In this document: positions 52,678 through 61,153 of the stretch, one piece after another | How the letters are laid out: each line of letters begins with the position of its first letter | Numbering within the stretch: the first letter of the stretch is position 1 | Assembly: GCA_041940305.1 (NCBI GenBank) | Contig: JBGTSJ010000015.1 | Span: 1-64,000 of the forward strand | DNA: 64,000 nucleotides | Reading direction: 5' to 3' | DNA from: JBGTSJ01 sp041940305 | Lineage (GTDB): Bacteria; Planctomycetota; Planctomycetia; Planctomycetales; Planctomycetaceae | Position numbers and translations under genes: made by a program | The notes under the pieces: generated by a model | What the model was told of the DNA's origin: nothing | The model's input: the letters and a program-made list of their open reading frames with translations, nothing else | Databases searched by the model: none

Positions 52678-52725
52678 CCGGGAGGGCGAGGCTCCTGCGA
52701 TCCGGGAGGGTGAGGCCTCTGCCGA
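52678..52725. repeat. Two-copy direct repeat, CCGGGAGGG type
   Basis: Two 24-bp units in tandem: 52678-52701 (CCGGGAGGGCGAGGCTCCTG...) and 52702-52725 (CCGGGAGGGTGAGGCCTCTG...), 18 of the first 21 bases equal. They fill most of the gap between the transglutaminase and propeller genes. Origin unknown; probably a remnant of a dispersed element. Confidence 0.6.
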
Positions 52726-52771
52726 GCCAAACTCCTTCCAGTCAATGCTGCGTGGTTGAGGAGTCGTGTTG

Positions 52772-54022
52772 ATGTCATACAGCAATCGCTGCCTGGCGCT
52801 GCTGAGCGTGTGGGGACTGCTGGCCGGTTCAGCGCCGGCTGACGAGTGGTCGCGCTTTCGGGGTCCAAACGGAGCCGGCGTCGATCCGCAGATTCGGCTC
52901 CCGGCAGAGTGGTCGCCCACTGCGTTTCGCTGGCGCGTGCCGCTGGAGGGGATCGGCCATGCGTCACCGGTCGTGTGGGACGATCGGATCTTCATCAGCA
53001 GCGGGACCGAGGACAGCGGGGAGCGCCGGCTCTCGTGCATTGATCACGCAACGGGCGAGTTGCAGTGGTCAGTGCCGCTCTCCGCAGGGACGCATCCCAA
53101 GCATGATCTCAACAGCTTCGCCTCGACGACGCCGGTCGTCGACGAGACTTGCATTTACGTCGCCTGGGGAACACCGGAGCACATCTGGGTTGTGGCCGTC
53201 ACGCATGACGGAGAAGAGGTATGGCGGACCGACCTGGGGCCGTATCACTCCGGGCACGGGTTCGGGCAGTCGCTGATCAAGTACGGCGATTTGGTGATCC
53301 TGCCGGTCGAGCACCAGGGGGACAGCTTTCGCGCGGCGCTCGATGTGAGGGATGGATCGATTCGCTGGCAGGTCCCGTGCGCGAGCAGCCTGCACTATGC
53401 CACGCCGTGCGTCCGCCCGCTTCCCGGCGGAGGCGACGAACTGATCTTCGTCAACTGGGAGCAGGGGATTGCGGGAGTCGATCCGTCATCGGGGGAGGTC
53501 AACTGGAGCGCCGACGTGTTTGACAAATCGCATATCGAGTCGTCGATCGCATCGCCGGTGCTGGCGGGACCGCTCGTGATCGGGGTCAGCGGCTGGCTGG
53601 GGCACGGCTACGAGGCGGTCGCCGTGAATCCTGATGCACCGGACGACCCGGTCGTGTGGAAGCTCGACCGCGGCGCGCCGCTGTGCACGACGCCGCTGGT
53701 AGTGGAAGACAACGTGTACTTCTGGTCGGACCAGGGGATCGTCACCTGCGTCGATGCGGCGACCGGTGAATTGCGGTGGCGCGAGCGCGTCGGCGGGAAT
53801 TACTACGCATCTCCGGTGGCAGCCGGGAACATGGTGATCAACGTTTCGACGGAGGGGGAGGCAATCGTTCTGGCGGCGTCCGATGAATTTGAGCTGCTTG
53901 CGCGGAATCCTCTGGGCTTCGGGACGCATGCCACCCCCGCGATGGCCGACGGGGACCTGATCCTGCGAACCTTCGGTGAACTGCTGTGTCTCCGCGGCCT
54001 GGCCCCGGCAGCGCATCAATGA
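52772..54022 (+). CDS. Secreted PQQ-type beta-propeller protein
   Basis: 416 residues. Signal peptide (CLALLSVWGLLAGSAPA-DE) then the phylum-typical opening WSRFRGPNGAGVDPQIR and PQQ-like propeller blades (LSCIDHATGELQWSVPL, VTCVDAATGELRWRERVGG). Such proteins resemble BamB or quinoprotein dehydrogenases but the cofactor-binding part is not evident, so binding rather than catalysis is likely. ATG 52772 has GAGGAG at 8-bp spacing; GTG 52766 is too close. A paralogue lies at 61154-62410. Convergent with the zinc-ribbon gene, overlapping it by 7 bp. Confidence 0.88.
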   Translation: MSYSNRCLALLSVWGLLAGSAPADEWSRFRGPNGAGVDPQIRLPAEWSPTAFRWRVPLEGIGHASPVVWDDRIFISSGTEDSGERRLSCIDHATGELQWSVPLSAGTHPKHDLNSFASTTPVVDETCIYVAWGTPEHIWVVAVTHDGEEVWRTDLGPYHSGHGFGQSLIKYGDLVILPVEHQGDSFRAALDVRDGSIRWQVPCASSLHYATPCVRPLPGGGDELIFVNWEQGIAGVDPSSGEVNWSADVFDKSHIESSIASPVLAGPLVIGVSGWLGHGYEAVAVNPDAPDDPVVWKLDRGAPLCTTPLVVEDNVYFWSDQGIVTCVDAATGELRWRERVGGNYYASPVAAGNMVINVSTEGEAIVLAASDEFELLARNPLGFGTHATPAMADGDLILRTFGELLCLRGLAPAAHQ

Positions 54023-54327
54023 CGTCCGGAGAGGTATACGATGAAACCCAGCAGTCCCCCGCAGACCGCAAGGATTCCCAACCCACCGATGCCGTTGATA
54101 ACGAGTGCAAGATTCCGCTTGCGGCGCGCCAGGTCGGCCTCGGGCTTGCGGGCGTCAAAGTGATGGCCGCACTGATTGCAGATCACGGCCCGCACAAGAA
54201 CGGCCCCGATTGATCCCAGATACCACGGCCACGGTCCCGAACGATTCGAGCGGGAGCCGCACTTCGGACAGGGAACGCCCGATCCATTGTTCCGCCGGGG
54301 CGTCACTGCTTCGAATGAATCGGCCAT
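54016..54327 (-). CDS. Small zinc-ribbon membrane protein
   Basis: 103 residues. A zinc ribbon with two CxxC pairs (VPCPKCGS about 19-26, VICNQCGHHF about 48-57), a possible weak membrane stretch between (YLGSIGAVLVRAV) and a clear membrane segment at the end (INGIGGLGILAVCGGLLGFI). No family recognised; zinc ribbon plus anchor is common in planctomycetes. ATG 54327 with GGGAG upstream. Its 3' end overlaps the convergent propeller gene by 7 bp. Confidence 0.72.
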   Translation of the reverse strand: MADSFEAVTPRRNNGSGVPCPKCGSRSNRSGPWPWYLGSIGAVLVRAVICNQCGHHFDARKPEADLARRKRNLALVINGIGGLGILAVCGGLLGFIVYLSGRH

Positions 54328-54384
54328 GAATGCTCCCGCTGGCGTACGTTGCCGTCAGTCTGCATTGCCCTCAAGTGAACCGAC

Positions 54385-55515
54385 ATGGTAGCCGACTTTC
54401 GCTCCGAGTTCCCCGTCACGCGGCAGTATGCATTCCTCAACCATGCCGCCGTCGCACCGCTGTCTCAGCGAGCGCATGATCGTGTCGTCGAGTGGCTCAC
54501 CGACTACACGCACCACGGCAACATCCGCGAGGCGGAGTGGTATCGCCGGATCGAAGATGTCCGGCGGCAGGCGGCTGACCTGATCAACGCGGACCCCGCC
54601 GAAGTCGCGTTTCTGAAGAACACCTCGGAAGGGCTCTCGCTCGTGGCCGAGGGCCTGGCGCTCAGTCACGGTGACAGCGTCGTCATCATCGCCGGGGAGT
54701 TCCCTGCCAATATCTATCCGTGGCTGCACCTGCAGTCGCGCGGCGTCGAGGTCCGCCAGGTGCAACCGGTCGAGCGGGGCCGCATCCGCATCGAGGATCT
54801 CGACGCCGCGATCGACTCCAGCACACGGCTGCTCTCGATCAGCCATGTCCAGTTCGCCACCGGCTTCCGCAGCGACCTCGCCGCCATCGGCCGGATGTGC
54901 CGCGACCGCGGCGTGCTGTTCTGCGTCGACGCCATCCAGGGGCTGGGCGTGCTCCCCATCGACGTGAACGCGATGCAGATCGACTTCCTCTCCGCCGACG
55001 GGCACAAGTGGCTGCTCTCGCCGGAAGGGGCCGCCATCTTCTACTGCCGCCGCGAGAATCTCGACCGGCTGCGCCCAACGAGCATCGGCTGGAAGAGCGT
55101 CGTCAACTACGGCGCGTTCTCCACGATCGACTTCCGCATGCCCGACACCGCCGCGCGGTTTGAATGCGGTTCCATGAACGTCCCCGGCATCATGGGACTC
55201 GGCGGCAGCCTGGAACTGCTCGCCGAAGTCGGCTTGGAGACCGTCACTCGCCGCGTGAAAGAAGTCACTGACCACCTCGTCGCCAAACTCACCGACGCCG
55301 GCGCCGCCGTCTACAGCCTGCGCGGTGAGGCCGAATGGTCGGGCATCGTCTCCTTCGACTGGCCCCACGGCGATCCGAAGCGGATCAAGCAGCACTGCCT
55401 CACCCGCAACGTCGTCATCAGCTTCCGCGACGGCCGGCTGCGCGCGAGCCCGCACTTCTATATTGACGAACGTGACGTGGCGGCGTTGATGGAAGCATTG
55501 GCGTCAAGCGAGTGA
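54385..55515 (+). CDS. Class V aminotransferase (cysteine desulfurase/isopenicillin epimerase type)
   Basis: 376 residues of the PLP-dependent class V fold. PLP lysine K208 in SADGHKWLLSPEGAAIFYCR (residues around it: GHKWLL), FLKNTSEGLSLVAEGLAL in the cofactor phosphate region and VLFCVDAIQGLGVLPIDV for the cofactor Asp. The family covers cysteine desulfurases, kynureninases and epimerases; the closest by motif is the isopenicillin-epimerase-like group, but the substrate is not clear. Cytoplasmic. ATG 54385. It ends at the start of a small coiled-coil protein gene. Confidence 0.9.
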   Translation: MVADFRSEFPVTRQYAFLNHAAVAPLSQRAHDRVVEWLTDYTHHGNIREAEWYRRIEDVRRQAADLINADPAEVAFLKNTSEGLSLVAEGLALSHGDSVVIIAGEFPANIYPWLHLQSRGVEVRQVQPVERGRIRIEDLDAAIDSSTRLLSISHVQFATGFRSDLAAIGRMCRDRGVLFCVDAIQGLGVLPIDVNAMQIDFLSADGHKWLLSPEGAAIFYCRRENLDRLRPTSIGWKSVVNYGAFSTIDFRMPDTAARFECGSMNVPGIMGLGGSLELLAEVGLETVTRRVKEVTDHLVAKLTDAGAAVYSLRGEAEWSGIVSFDWPHGDPKRIKQHCLTRNVVISFRDGRLRASPHFYIDERDVAALMEALASSE

Positions 55516-55562
55516 CTTTCATCTCCATACAGCTTTTGCTGCCGATCTGGCGTAGGTGCTCA

Positions 55563-55820
55563 GTGAACAATGAAGAGCAACTTCTCGAACGGCTGACCGA
55601 GATCCGTGACGAAATCAGGTCGTTGCGGGAGCAGAACGCGCAGCACCACGACCACGCGATGCGCCGATTTGAGTCACGCTCCGAAGCGGCCGACCAAGAA
55701 TGGAAATCGGCTACGGCGAAAACCCAATACACGTGGATTCGCTATCTCTCAATCCTCGTGTTTTTGCTTCTGGCCGCCGTTGTCGCTCTCATCGTTGGAT
55801 TAGTTTCGAATACTCGGTGA
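55563..55820 (+). CDS. Small coiled-coil membrane protein
   Basis: 85 residues. The first half is a charged helix (EEQLLERLTEIRDEIRSL), likely a coiled coil, and the second a membrane segment (YLSILVFLLLAAVVALIVGL). No family is recognised. The GTG at 55563 has a weak ribosome site; a GTG at 55512 overlaps the aminotransferase stop as GTGA and would add 17 residues. Probably co-transcribed with the aminotransferase. Confidence 0.58.
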   Translation: MNNEEQLLERLTEIRDEIRSLREQNAQHHDHAMRRFESRSEAADQEWKSATAKTQYTWIRYLSILVFLLLAAVVALIVGLVSNTR

Positions 55821-56030
55821 GCTTTTCCCGTCGTTCTGTTTCCTCTCTTTGCATAGCGATGGAACTGAAGCCCCCCTGACTCTCCGCCGCACATTAAGCA
55901 AAAAACGGTTGGCAAACGGCCCCCTTTCAGTCAGAATGCTGAAGAATCGGCGTTCGTTGATCCGATGGCCCTCCCATCGGCTTCCCGCCGGTCCCCGCCA
56001 CCCCGATCCTCCCCCAGCACGCTCGCCCTC

Positions 56031-57434
56031 ATGACACGCCCTGTGACTTGCCCCGGTCCGGTTTCGCGTCGCAGTTTCCTCAAGGTCGGCGCTCTCGGGC
56101 TTGGCGGGCTTGGACTCAGCGACATCTTCCGGCTGCGGGCGGCCGCCCAGTCGCAGGCCGACCCGGATACGTCGGTCATCTTCATCTGGCTGCCCGGCGG
56201 TGCGCCTCACACCGAGACGTACGACCTGAAGCCGGATGCGCCGCTGGAGTACCGCGGCATCTTCAATCCGATTCATACGAACGTCGCCGGGCTCGACATC
56301 TGCGAATTCCTGCCGCTCCACGCGCAGATGGCGGACAGGTACAACATCGTCCGTTCGATCGCGCACGAGTTTGCCGACCACGGCGGCGGCCACAAGCGGT
56401 TCCTCACCGGCCGGCATCCCAAGGAGCCGACGGGCTTCGTCAACGATGCGCCCATGGTCGGCTCATACGTCGCCAAAATGCGCGAGCACATCCGCCGCGG
56501 CGTCCCCAACTACATCGCCGGGACCGACGCCGGGCGTGACCAGGTCGACGTCTTCAGCTTCGGCGCGGCGTGGATGGGGCCGTCGTACACACCGTTCTCC
56601 GTCCCCGGCGACCCGAGCGCACCCAACTTCCAGGTGCGCAACCTGGAACTGGCCGCCAATATGGAGAACCGGCTGGACAATCGCGTCGCGCTGCTGGAAG
56701 GTTTCGACCGCCTCCGCCGGGACGTGGACAAGTCCGGCATGATGGACGCGATGGACGAGTACAACCAGCGGGCCGTCGGCCTGCTGACGAGTGCCGCCGC
56801 CCGTGAGGCGTTTGACCTCACGCGCGAGCCCGAGCACGTCCGCGAGCGATACGGCAAACACGCCTGGGGCATGCGGGCCCTGATGGCCCGACGCCTCGTC
56901 GAGGCCGGGGCCAGCTTCGTGACGATGGTGCTCGAGAACCCGTATGTCTCGGGCATCCCGCATCCGAAGGACGGCGTCTACAACTGGGACTCGCACAGCG
57001 TCAACTGCCACATGTTCAACGACCTGCGAAACCGCCTGCCGCTGTACGACAAGGTGGTGACGGCGCTGGTCGAGGACCTGTATGCACGCGGCCTCGATAA
57101 GAAGGTGATGCTCATCGTCACCGGCGAATTCGGACGCACGCCCCGCATCAACGAGGCGATCGGCACGCAGACCGGCGTGATGCAGCCCGGTCGCGACCAC
57201 TGGCCGGGCGCGATGTCGCTCCTCATCACCGGCGGCGGCATGCGGACCGGCCAGGTTATCGGCTCGACGACGCCGAAAGCCGAAATGCCGCAGGACCGGC
57301 CGCTGACGCCCAACGACCTGTGGGCCACCGTCTATCGCCACCTCGGCATCGACTACGACACCGCGTTCCCCGATTTCAGCGGGCGACCGATGCCGATCCT
57401 CCCCTACGGCGAACCGATTGCGGAGCTGATCTAA
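56031..57434 (+). CDS. Tat-exported DUF1501 protein
   Basis: 467 residues. Tat signal SRRSFLKVGALGLGGLGL, then DUF1501 motifs: SVIFIWLPGGAPHTETYDLK, FADHGGGHKRFLTGRHP and LIVTGEFGRTPRINEAIGTQ, PGRDHWPGAMSLLITGGGMR. It is a paralogue of the gene at 22705 but of the more common longer type. ATG 56031 is chosen since the Tat signal follows; the frame opens at 55965 without a match. No DUF1549/DUF1553 partner is adjacent. Followed by a HEAT-repeat protein gene. Confidence 0.9.
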   Translation: MTRPVTCPGPVSRRSFLKVGALGLGGLGLSDIFRLRAAAQSQADPDTSVIFIWLPGGAPHTETYDLKPDAPLEYRGIFNPIHTNVAGLDICEFLPLHAQMADRYNIVRSIAHEFADHGGGHKRFLTGRHPKEPTGFVNDAPMVGSYVAKMREHIRRGVPNYIAGTDAGRDQVDVFSFGAAWMGPSYTPFSVPGDPSAPNFQVRNLELAANMENRLDNRVALLEGFDRLRRDVDKSGMMDAMDEYNQRAVGLLTSAAAREAFDLTREPEHVRERYGKHAWGMRALMARRLVEAGASFVTMVLENPYVSGIPHPKDGVYNWDSHSVNCHMFNDLRNRLPLYDKVVTALVEDLYARGLDKKVMLIVTGEFGRTPRINEAIGTQTGVMQPGRDHWPGAMSLLITGGGMRTGQVIGSTTPKAEMPQDRPLTPNDLWATVYRHLGIDYDTAFPDFSGRPMPILPYGEPIAELI

Positions 57435-57442
57435 CGTTCCAG

Positions 57443-57471
57443 ACGAGCGGCGGGGATGAACCCCGCCGCTC
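57443..57471. repeat. Palindromic repeat, GCGGCGGG family, copy 3
   Basis: Perfect 11-bp arms GAGCGGCGGGG (57445-57455) and CCCCGCCGCTC (57461-57471) around ATGAA, 10 bp after the DUF1501 stop. Same family as 3776-3811 and 49741-49770. Confidence 0.75.
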
Positions 57472-57603
57472 ATCGTCGCGCCTCTCTCTCACGGGAATCC
57501 GTACAGTTCCCGGCGGCAGCGCTTCCCCCTCCACGGCGTCGCTCCTACGATGCCACAGGGCCGCCCTGCATTCTTGTTCGGCCCGACGGCACGATGTGTG
57601 ACG

Positions 57604-58650
57604 ATGAGCGATACTGACCTTTCCGCGCCCGAATCCGACGACGAGCGCGATCCCCGCGCCGACACCCTGCAGCCGCTGCCGCCGATCGAGCCGCCATCCG
57701 CCGGATTTATCGTGCAGTTGTTCGTGATTCCGGCCGTGATCGTGGCCGCGGTCATCGGCATCTATCTGCTGTTCGGGCGGCTGGCGACCGGCGAACTGGA
57801 CTGGCGGCAGCAGGTGGACAACGTCCGCAGCCAGAACCCGCATGTCAAATGGCCCGGAGCGCTCAGCCTCGCCCAGATGCTGGATTCGGACGCCGCCGCC
57901 GGGCAGTCGGACCAGCCGCTGGCGAAGAACCCGGAGATCGCCGACGCACTCAGCGATCTGTTCGTGGAGACGCGAGGCCTGTCCCCCCGCTCGGACGAAA
58001 CGACCGCGCAGATCGAGTTCCTCACCAAGGCGCTCGGACGCTTGGATACGCCGGAGGTCATTTTTCCGGTGCTGCTCGATGCGGCGGAGTCCGATCCCGA
58101 TCGGGACCTGCGCAAGCACGCGCTCACGGCCGTCGCGATGAGCGCGGGCCGGGCCTTCGAGCGGGACGTCCCCTACGACAATCAGGGGGGGCTCACGCAG
58201 CGCGTGCTGCAATTGTCGGAGCACGAGGATCCGCTCGTCCGCCATCAGGCCGCGTTCGTGCTGGGTCTGGTGGAGAATCCTGCAGCCGAATCGCGGCTGG
58301 CGACGCTGGCCGCCGATCCCGATCTGATGACCCGCGCTAACGCCGCGATCGGTCTGGCCCGGCAGGGTTCGACGACCGGATGGCCGGTGTTCGAGGAAGT
58401 GCTGGCGGACGCGGTCGCCAATCCCATTCAGCCGCGGGACGTCGCCAACGACGAACAGGCGCAGCGTTATTTTGAACGAACCCTGCTGGTGACGAACTGC
58501 CTCAAGGCGGTGGATCTGCTGCACCCGCTGCTGGCGGAGGAGGACCGGGTGCGCACGACCCGGCTGCTGGATCAGGTGGCCGACGCGACCGGTGACGCCC
58601 AGTTGAGCCTGTCGGCCCGCGAGTTGTCGCTCAAGCTGTCAGCCGAGTGA
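57604..58650 (+). CDS. Membrane-anchored HEAT-repeat protein
   Basis: 348 residues. An acidic cytoplasmic tail, one membrane segment (about 35-58: FIVQLFVIPAVIVAAVIGIY) and a helical repeat region outside or inside (DPLVRHQAAFVLGLVENPAA, LATLAADPDLMTRANAAIGL), which reads as HEAT-like repeats. These bind proteins. ATG 57604; the frame opens at 57550. It follows the DUF1501 gene by 169 bp with a palindromic repeat between, and is convergent with the aldo/keto reductase gene. Confidence 0.82.
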   Translation: MSDTDLSAPESDDERDPRADTLQPLPPIEPPSAGFIVQLFVIPAVIVAAVIGIYLLFGRLATGELDWRQQVDNVRSQNPHVKWPGALSLAQMLDSDAAAGQSDQPLAKNPEIADALSDLFVETRGLSPRSDETTAQIEFLTKALGRLDTPEVIFPVLLDAAESDPDRDLRKHALTAVAMSAGRAFERDVPYDNQGGLTQRVLQLSEHEDPLVRHQAAFVLGLVENPAAESRLATLAADPDLMTRANAAIGLARQGSTTGWPVFEEVLADAVANPIQPRDVANDEQAQRYFERTLLVTNCLKAVDLLHPLLAEEDRVRTTRLLDQVADATGDAQLSLSARELSLKLSAE

Positions 58651-58730
58651 CCACCGTTGAGCCGCGCCCCATCGGGCCGCGCGGCGGAGCAGATCTGCTT
58701 GCCAGGAGCCCACTGACGCCGTCCGGATAA

Positions 58731-59669
58731 TCACACTCCGTCATTGTTCTCCGGGCGTCCCTCAATGTAGTGCCAGTTGTGGATCGGGCGCAGAATCTCC
58801 TGCACCTCTTTGAGCAACTGCTGATCGAGCGGCTCCTCCACCCAGCGCGCCCATTCGCGGACGCGCTCCGGGTTCGCACTGCCGGTGACGCAGGTCGTCA
58901 TATCGGGGTGGGCGACGGAAAACTGCAGCGCCAGTTTGGCAATGTCGCTGCCGTTCCGGGCGCAGTGTTCGGCCGCACGGCGGGCCACCTCGCGGACTTC
59001 GGGCGTCCCCTTATGCCACGCCGGCAGGGGAGAGTTGCTGAGCAGCCGGGCGGAGAACGGAGCGGCGTTGATGATGCCGACCTCCCGCTGCTGCAGGTAC
59101 GGCACGAGGTCGGCGAACATCGTGTTCTGCAGCGTGTAATGGTTGTACGAGAGGACGACGTCGAGATCGGTCTGGTCGAGAATGAAGCGGAACATCTTCA
59201 TCGGGTACCCGCTGACACCGATGAACCGCACCTTGCCCTTCTCCTGCTCCTTCCGCAGGGCCGGAAGCGTCTCGTCCACGATCTGCTGCATGTCCACGAA
59301 CTCGATGTCGTGACAGAACAGGATGTCGATGTGATCGGTCTGCAGACGTTCCAGACTCACGTCCACGCTCTCAGCCACGCGCTTCGCCGAGAAATCGAAA
59401 TGCAGCGGCGCGTAGCGGCCGAGCTTGGTGCTGAGGATGTACGAATCGCGCGGCACATCGGCGAGCGCGACGCCCAACAGCACTTCCGACATGCCGCGGC
59501 CGTAGTAGGGAGAGGTGTCGATGTAGTCGAGCCCGCAGTCAAGAGCGGCATGCACGGCATTCAGTGCATCTCCCAACTCCACCTTGCGGAATTCTCGACC
59601 GAGCGAGGATGCGCCGAAGGAGAGAATCGGCAGATCGATCCCGGTCTGTCCCAGTCGTCTCCGCTGCAT
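58731..59669 (-). CDS. Aldo/keto reductase (possible L-fucose/galactose dehydrogenase)
   Basis: 312 residues of the aldo/keto reductase barrel. Catalytic residues: D and Y in YIDTSPYYGRGMSEVLLG, K in YILSTKLGR and H in DILFCHDIEF. NADPH binding is at the C-terminal part (TTCVTGSANPERVREWARWV). Members near this sequence include L-fucose and L-galactose dehydrogenases. ATG 59669 has GGGAG upstream. It begins 1 bp after the FucU-like gene ends, so the two are one operon: FucU interconverts sugar anomers and the reductase would oxidise the sugar. Confidence 0.87.
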   Translation of the reverse strand: MQRRRLGQTGIDLPILSFGASSLGREFRKVELGDALNAVHAALDCGLDYIDTSPYYGRGMSEVLLGVALADVPRDSYILSTKLGRYAPLHFDFSAKRVAESVDVSLERLQTDHIDILFCHDIEFVDMQQIVDETLPALRKEQEKGKVRFIGVSGYPMKMFRFILDQTDLDVVLSYNHYTLQNTMFADLVPYLQQREVGIINAAPFSARLLSNSPLPAWHKGTPEVREVARRAAEHCARNGSDIAKLALQFSVAHPDMTTCVTGSANPERVREWARWVEEPLDQQLLKEVQEILRPIHNWHYIEGRPENNDGV

Positions 59670-59670
59670 C

Positions 59671-60123
59671 TCATTCTCCCGGTTTGCGCACGCCCATCGT
59701 CAGCAGCAGGTTCGCCCACAGCGCCTGCTCGCCGGTTTGAATTGTGAGCACATGGTCCCGCGACGCGACGGCGTCGTAGAAGTCCCACTTCTGGATCGGC
59801 TGGAGTTCGACATTCGCGCCTGCATCGCGAAGGATTGTGCGGTACTCATTCCAGATCGGCGGATCCCCCTGCAGCTTGTAGGGATCGTCGTCCGGGATCC
59901 CCATCGTGTTGGCCGCCTCGATCGGGATCGCCGAGAGCAGGGCCCGCAGCACATCGGTGCAGGTCACGAGACCCGGCATCAGGTTGAGACAGACCAGTTC
60001 CGCATTCGGGCCGAGCGTGTTGAGCGCCGGGTAATTGCCGTCGGCGATGAGCACTTTGGAGTGGTGCCCGGCGCGGCCGAGAATGGCATTGATCTGCGGG
60101 TGAATGAGCGTGTGCTTGAGCAT
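59671..60123 (-). CDS. RbsD/FucU-family sugar mutarotase
   Basis: 150 residues, near the family length of about 140. It has H20 in ILGRAGHHSKVLIADGNYP, the anomer-shifting catalytic region of RbsD/FucU proteins. These convert anomers of fucose or ribose. The frame is open back to 60462 but only the part after ATG 60123 matches the family. It shares an operon with the aldo/keto reductase. Upstream on the same strand is the frameshifted kinase-like gene. Confidence 0.85.
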   Translation of the reverse strand: MLKHTLIHPQINAILGRAGHHSKVLIADGNYPALNTLGPNAELVCLNLMPGLVTCTDVLRALLSAIPIEAANTMGIPDDDPYKLQGDPPIWNEYRTILRDAGANVELQPIQKWDFYDAVASRDHVLTIQTGEQALWANLLLTMGVRKPGE

Positions 60124-60193
60124 GCGACGGTCCAGGAACGTTTGGACCGCATGGTACCGGATGCAGCCGGATTCGCACGCGTGCGGCGGTGCG

Positions 60194-60680
60194 TCAGCGA
60201 AACGTGATGTTGCCGGGCTTGACGTTCGCGAGATGCACTCCGTGGCCGGCCAGTTCCGCCATGATCGACTGCACCCGCGGCCAGTCGTCGCCGAACTGGG
60301 CCGCCTTCTCCCTGCGCCAGTCCCGCATGACGTCCGCCGGAAAGTCCGGCCTGTCGTCGAGATATGCGCCGGCAAAATCAAGGACAAAGGGGGGGTGAGA
60401 CAATCTCCATCTCGACCACCCACAGACGGTCCTCGTAGTCGATCAGCCGTGGAATTCTGCAATCGCCAACCTCGAAGATTCCCGAATTGAACAGTCGCAG
60501 GTAGACGTCCCGTTCGCGTTCATAGAGCCTTGAATACCGCAGTCCTTTGACCGCAGATTGGCACGTCGTGGAGTACACGATACCATCGAACCCGTAGCCG
60601 AGTTGGCGGTTGAGCATATGCCCGCGATCTTTGGCATATTGGGCCAGTCGTCCGCGAACTTCGTCAAGCCACGGAAACAT
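60194..60680 (-). pseudogene. Frameshifted kinase-like protein
   Basis: Two overlapping frames together make one protein of about 161 residues. The first (60680-60378) covers HMLNRQLGYGFDGIVYSTTC and YEDRLWVVEMEIVSPP; the second (to 60194) continues FVLDFAGAYLDDRPDFPADV and HLANVKPGNITFR. The join falls in a run of seven Gs on the plus strand (60389-60395); six would restore the frame. GYGFDGIVYST and HxxNVKPGNI look like a glycine-rich loop and catalytic loop of a protein-kinase-like fold, with the Asp of HRD altered. It may be a pseudogene, a sequencing error or a slippage site. The ATG at 60680 overlaps the divergent gene's ATG. Confidence 0.6.
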
Positions 60681-60954
60681 GGGCTCAGCCCCGCAGACCT
60701 ACGGATACTCCTCGAACGTCGAACTCAATCTTGAGCTTCGCGGCCGCATCGTCCCGCTGCATGCGATCGGCCCAGATCGGGTCACGCTCCGCGAAGAATA
60801 TGAAGCCCCTCCCGGACCGGCCACCGTCATTATGCGGATCGACGGCCAGGAAGACCGCTGGAACGTCGTACTTCCCGATGGGCTTCAGAGGGGTGAGAAA
60901 ACGGCTCGCATCGGTCGGGTCGTATCCCAGTCCGACGTGGCGAAGGCGGTATGA
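60679..60954 (+). CDS. Small conserved protein, unknown function
   Basis: 91 residues, compact and without membrane segments. The core (VELNLELRGRIVPLHAIGPD, PGPATVIMRIDGQEDRWNVV, LPDGL) looks like a planctomycete protein family often seen as a small beta-rich product; I cannot name a function. The ATG at 60679 overlaps the divergent ATG at 60680 of the kinase-like gene (CATG), so at least one start is probably elsewhere. Ends before the palindromic repeat copy at 61091. Confidence 0.65.
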   Translation: MGSAPQTYGYSSNVELNLELRGRIVPLHAIGPDRVTLREEYEAPPGPATVIMRIDGQEDRWNVVLPDGLQRGEKTARIGRVVSQSDVAKAV

Positions 60955-61090
60955 GCGATACGCCCGGCGCACAAAGAACCGGGCGGTCCGTCCTGGACCG
61001 CCCGGCCACACCCTTGCGAAACCACTCAGTGAAGCGGGAGCAGCCGTCGGTTGTTTCGCGGTAACCTGAGCGATTCTGAGAACGCCGTGC

Positions 61091-61123
61091 AGAAACCCGG
61101 CTTCTTGAAGAAACCGGGCTTCT
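61091..61123. repeat. Palindromic repeat, AAACCCGGTTTCT family, copy 4
   Basis: Arms AGAAACCCGGCTTCTT (61091-61106) and AAGAAACCGGGCTTCT (61108-61123), complementary except two positions. It lies between the convergent small protein and PQQ propeller genes. Confidence 0.7.
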
Positions 61124-61153
61124 GGAGCGCGTGGTCGTGTCGCCCGGCGCACC

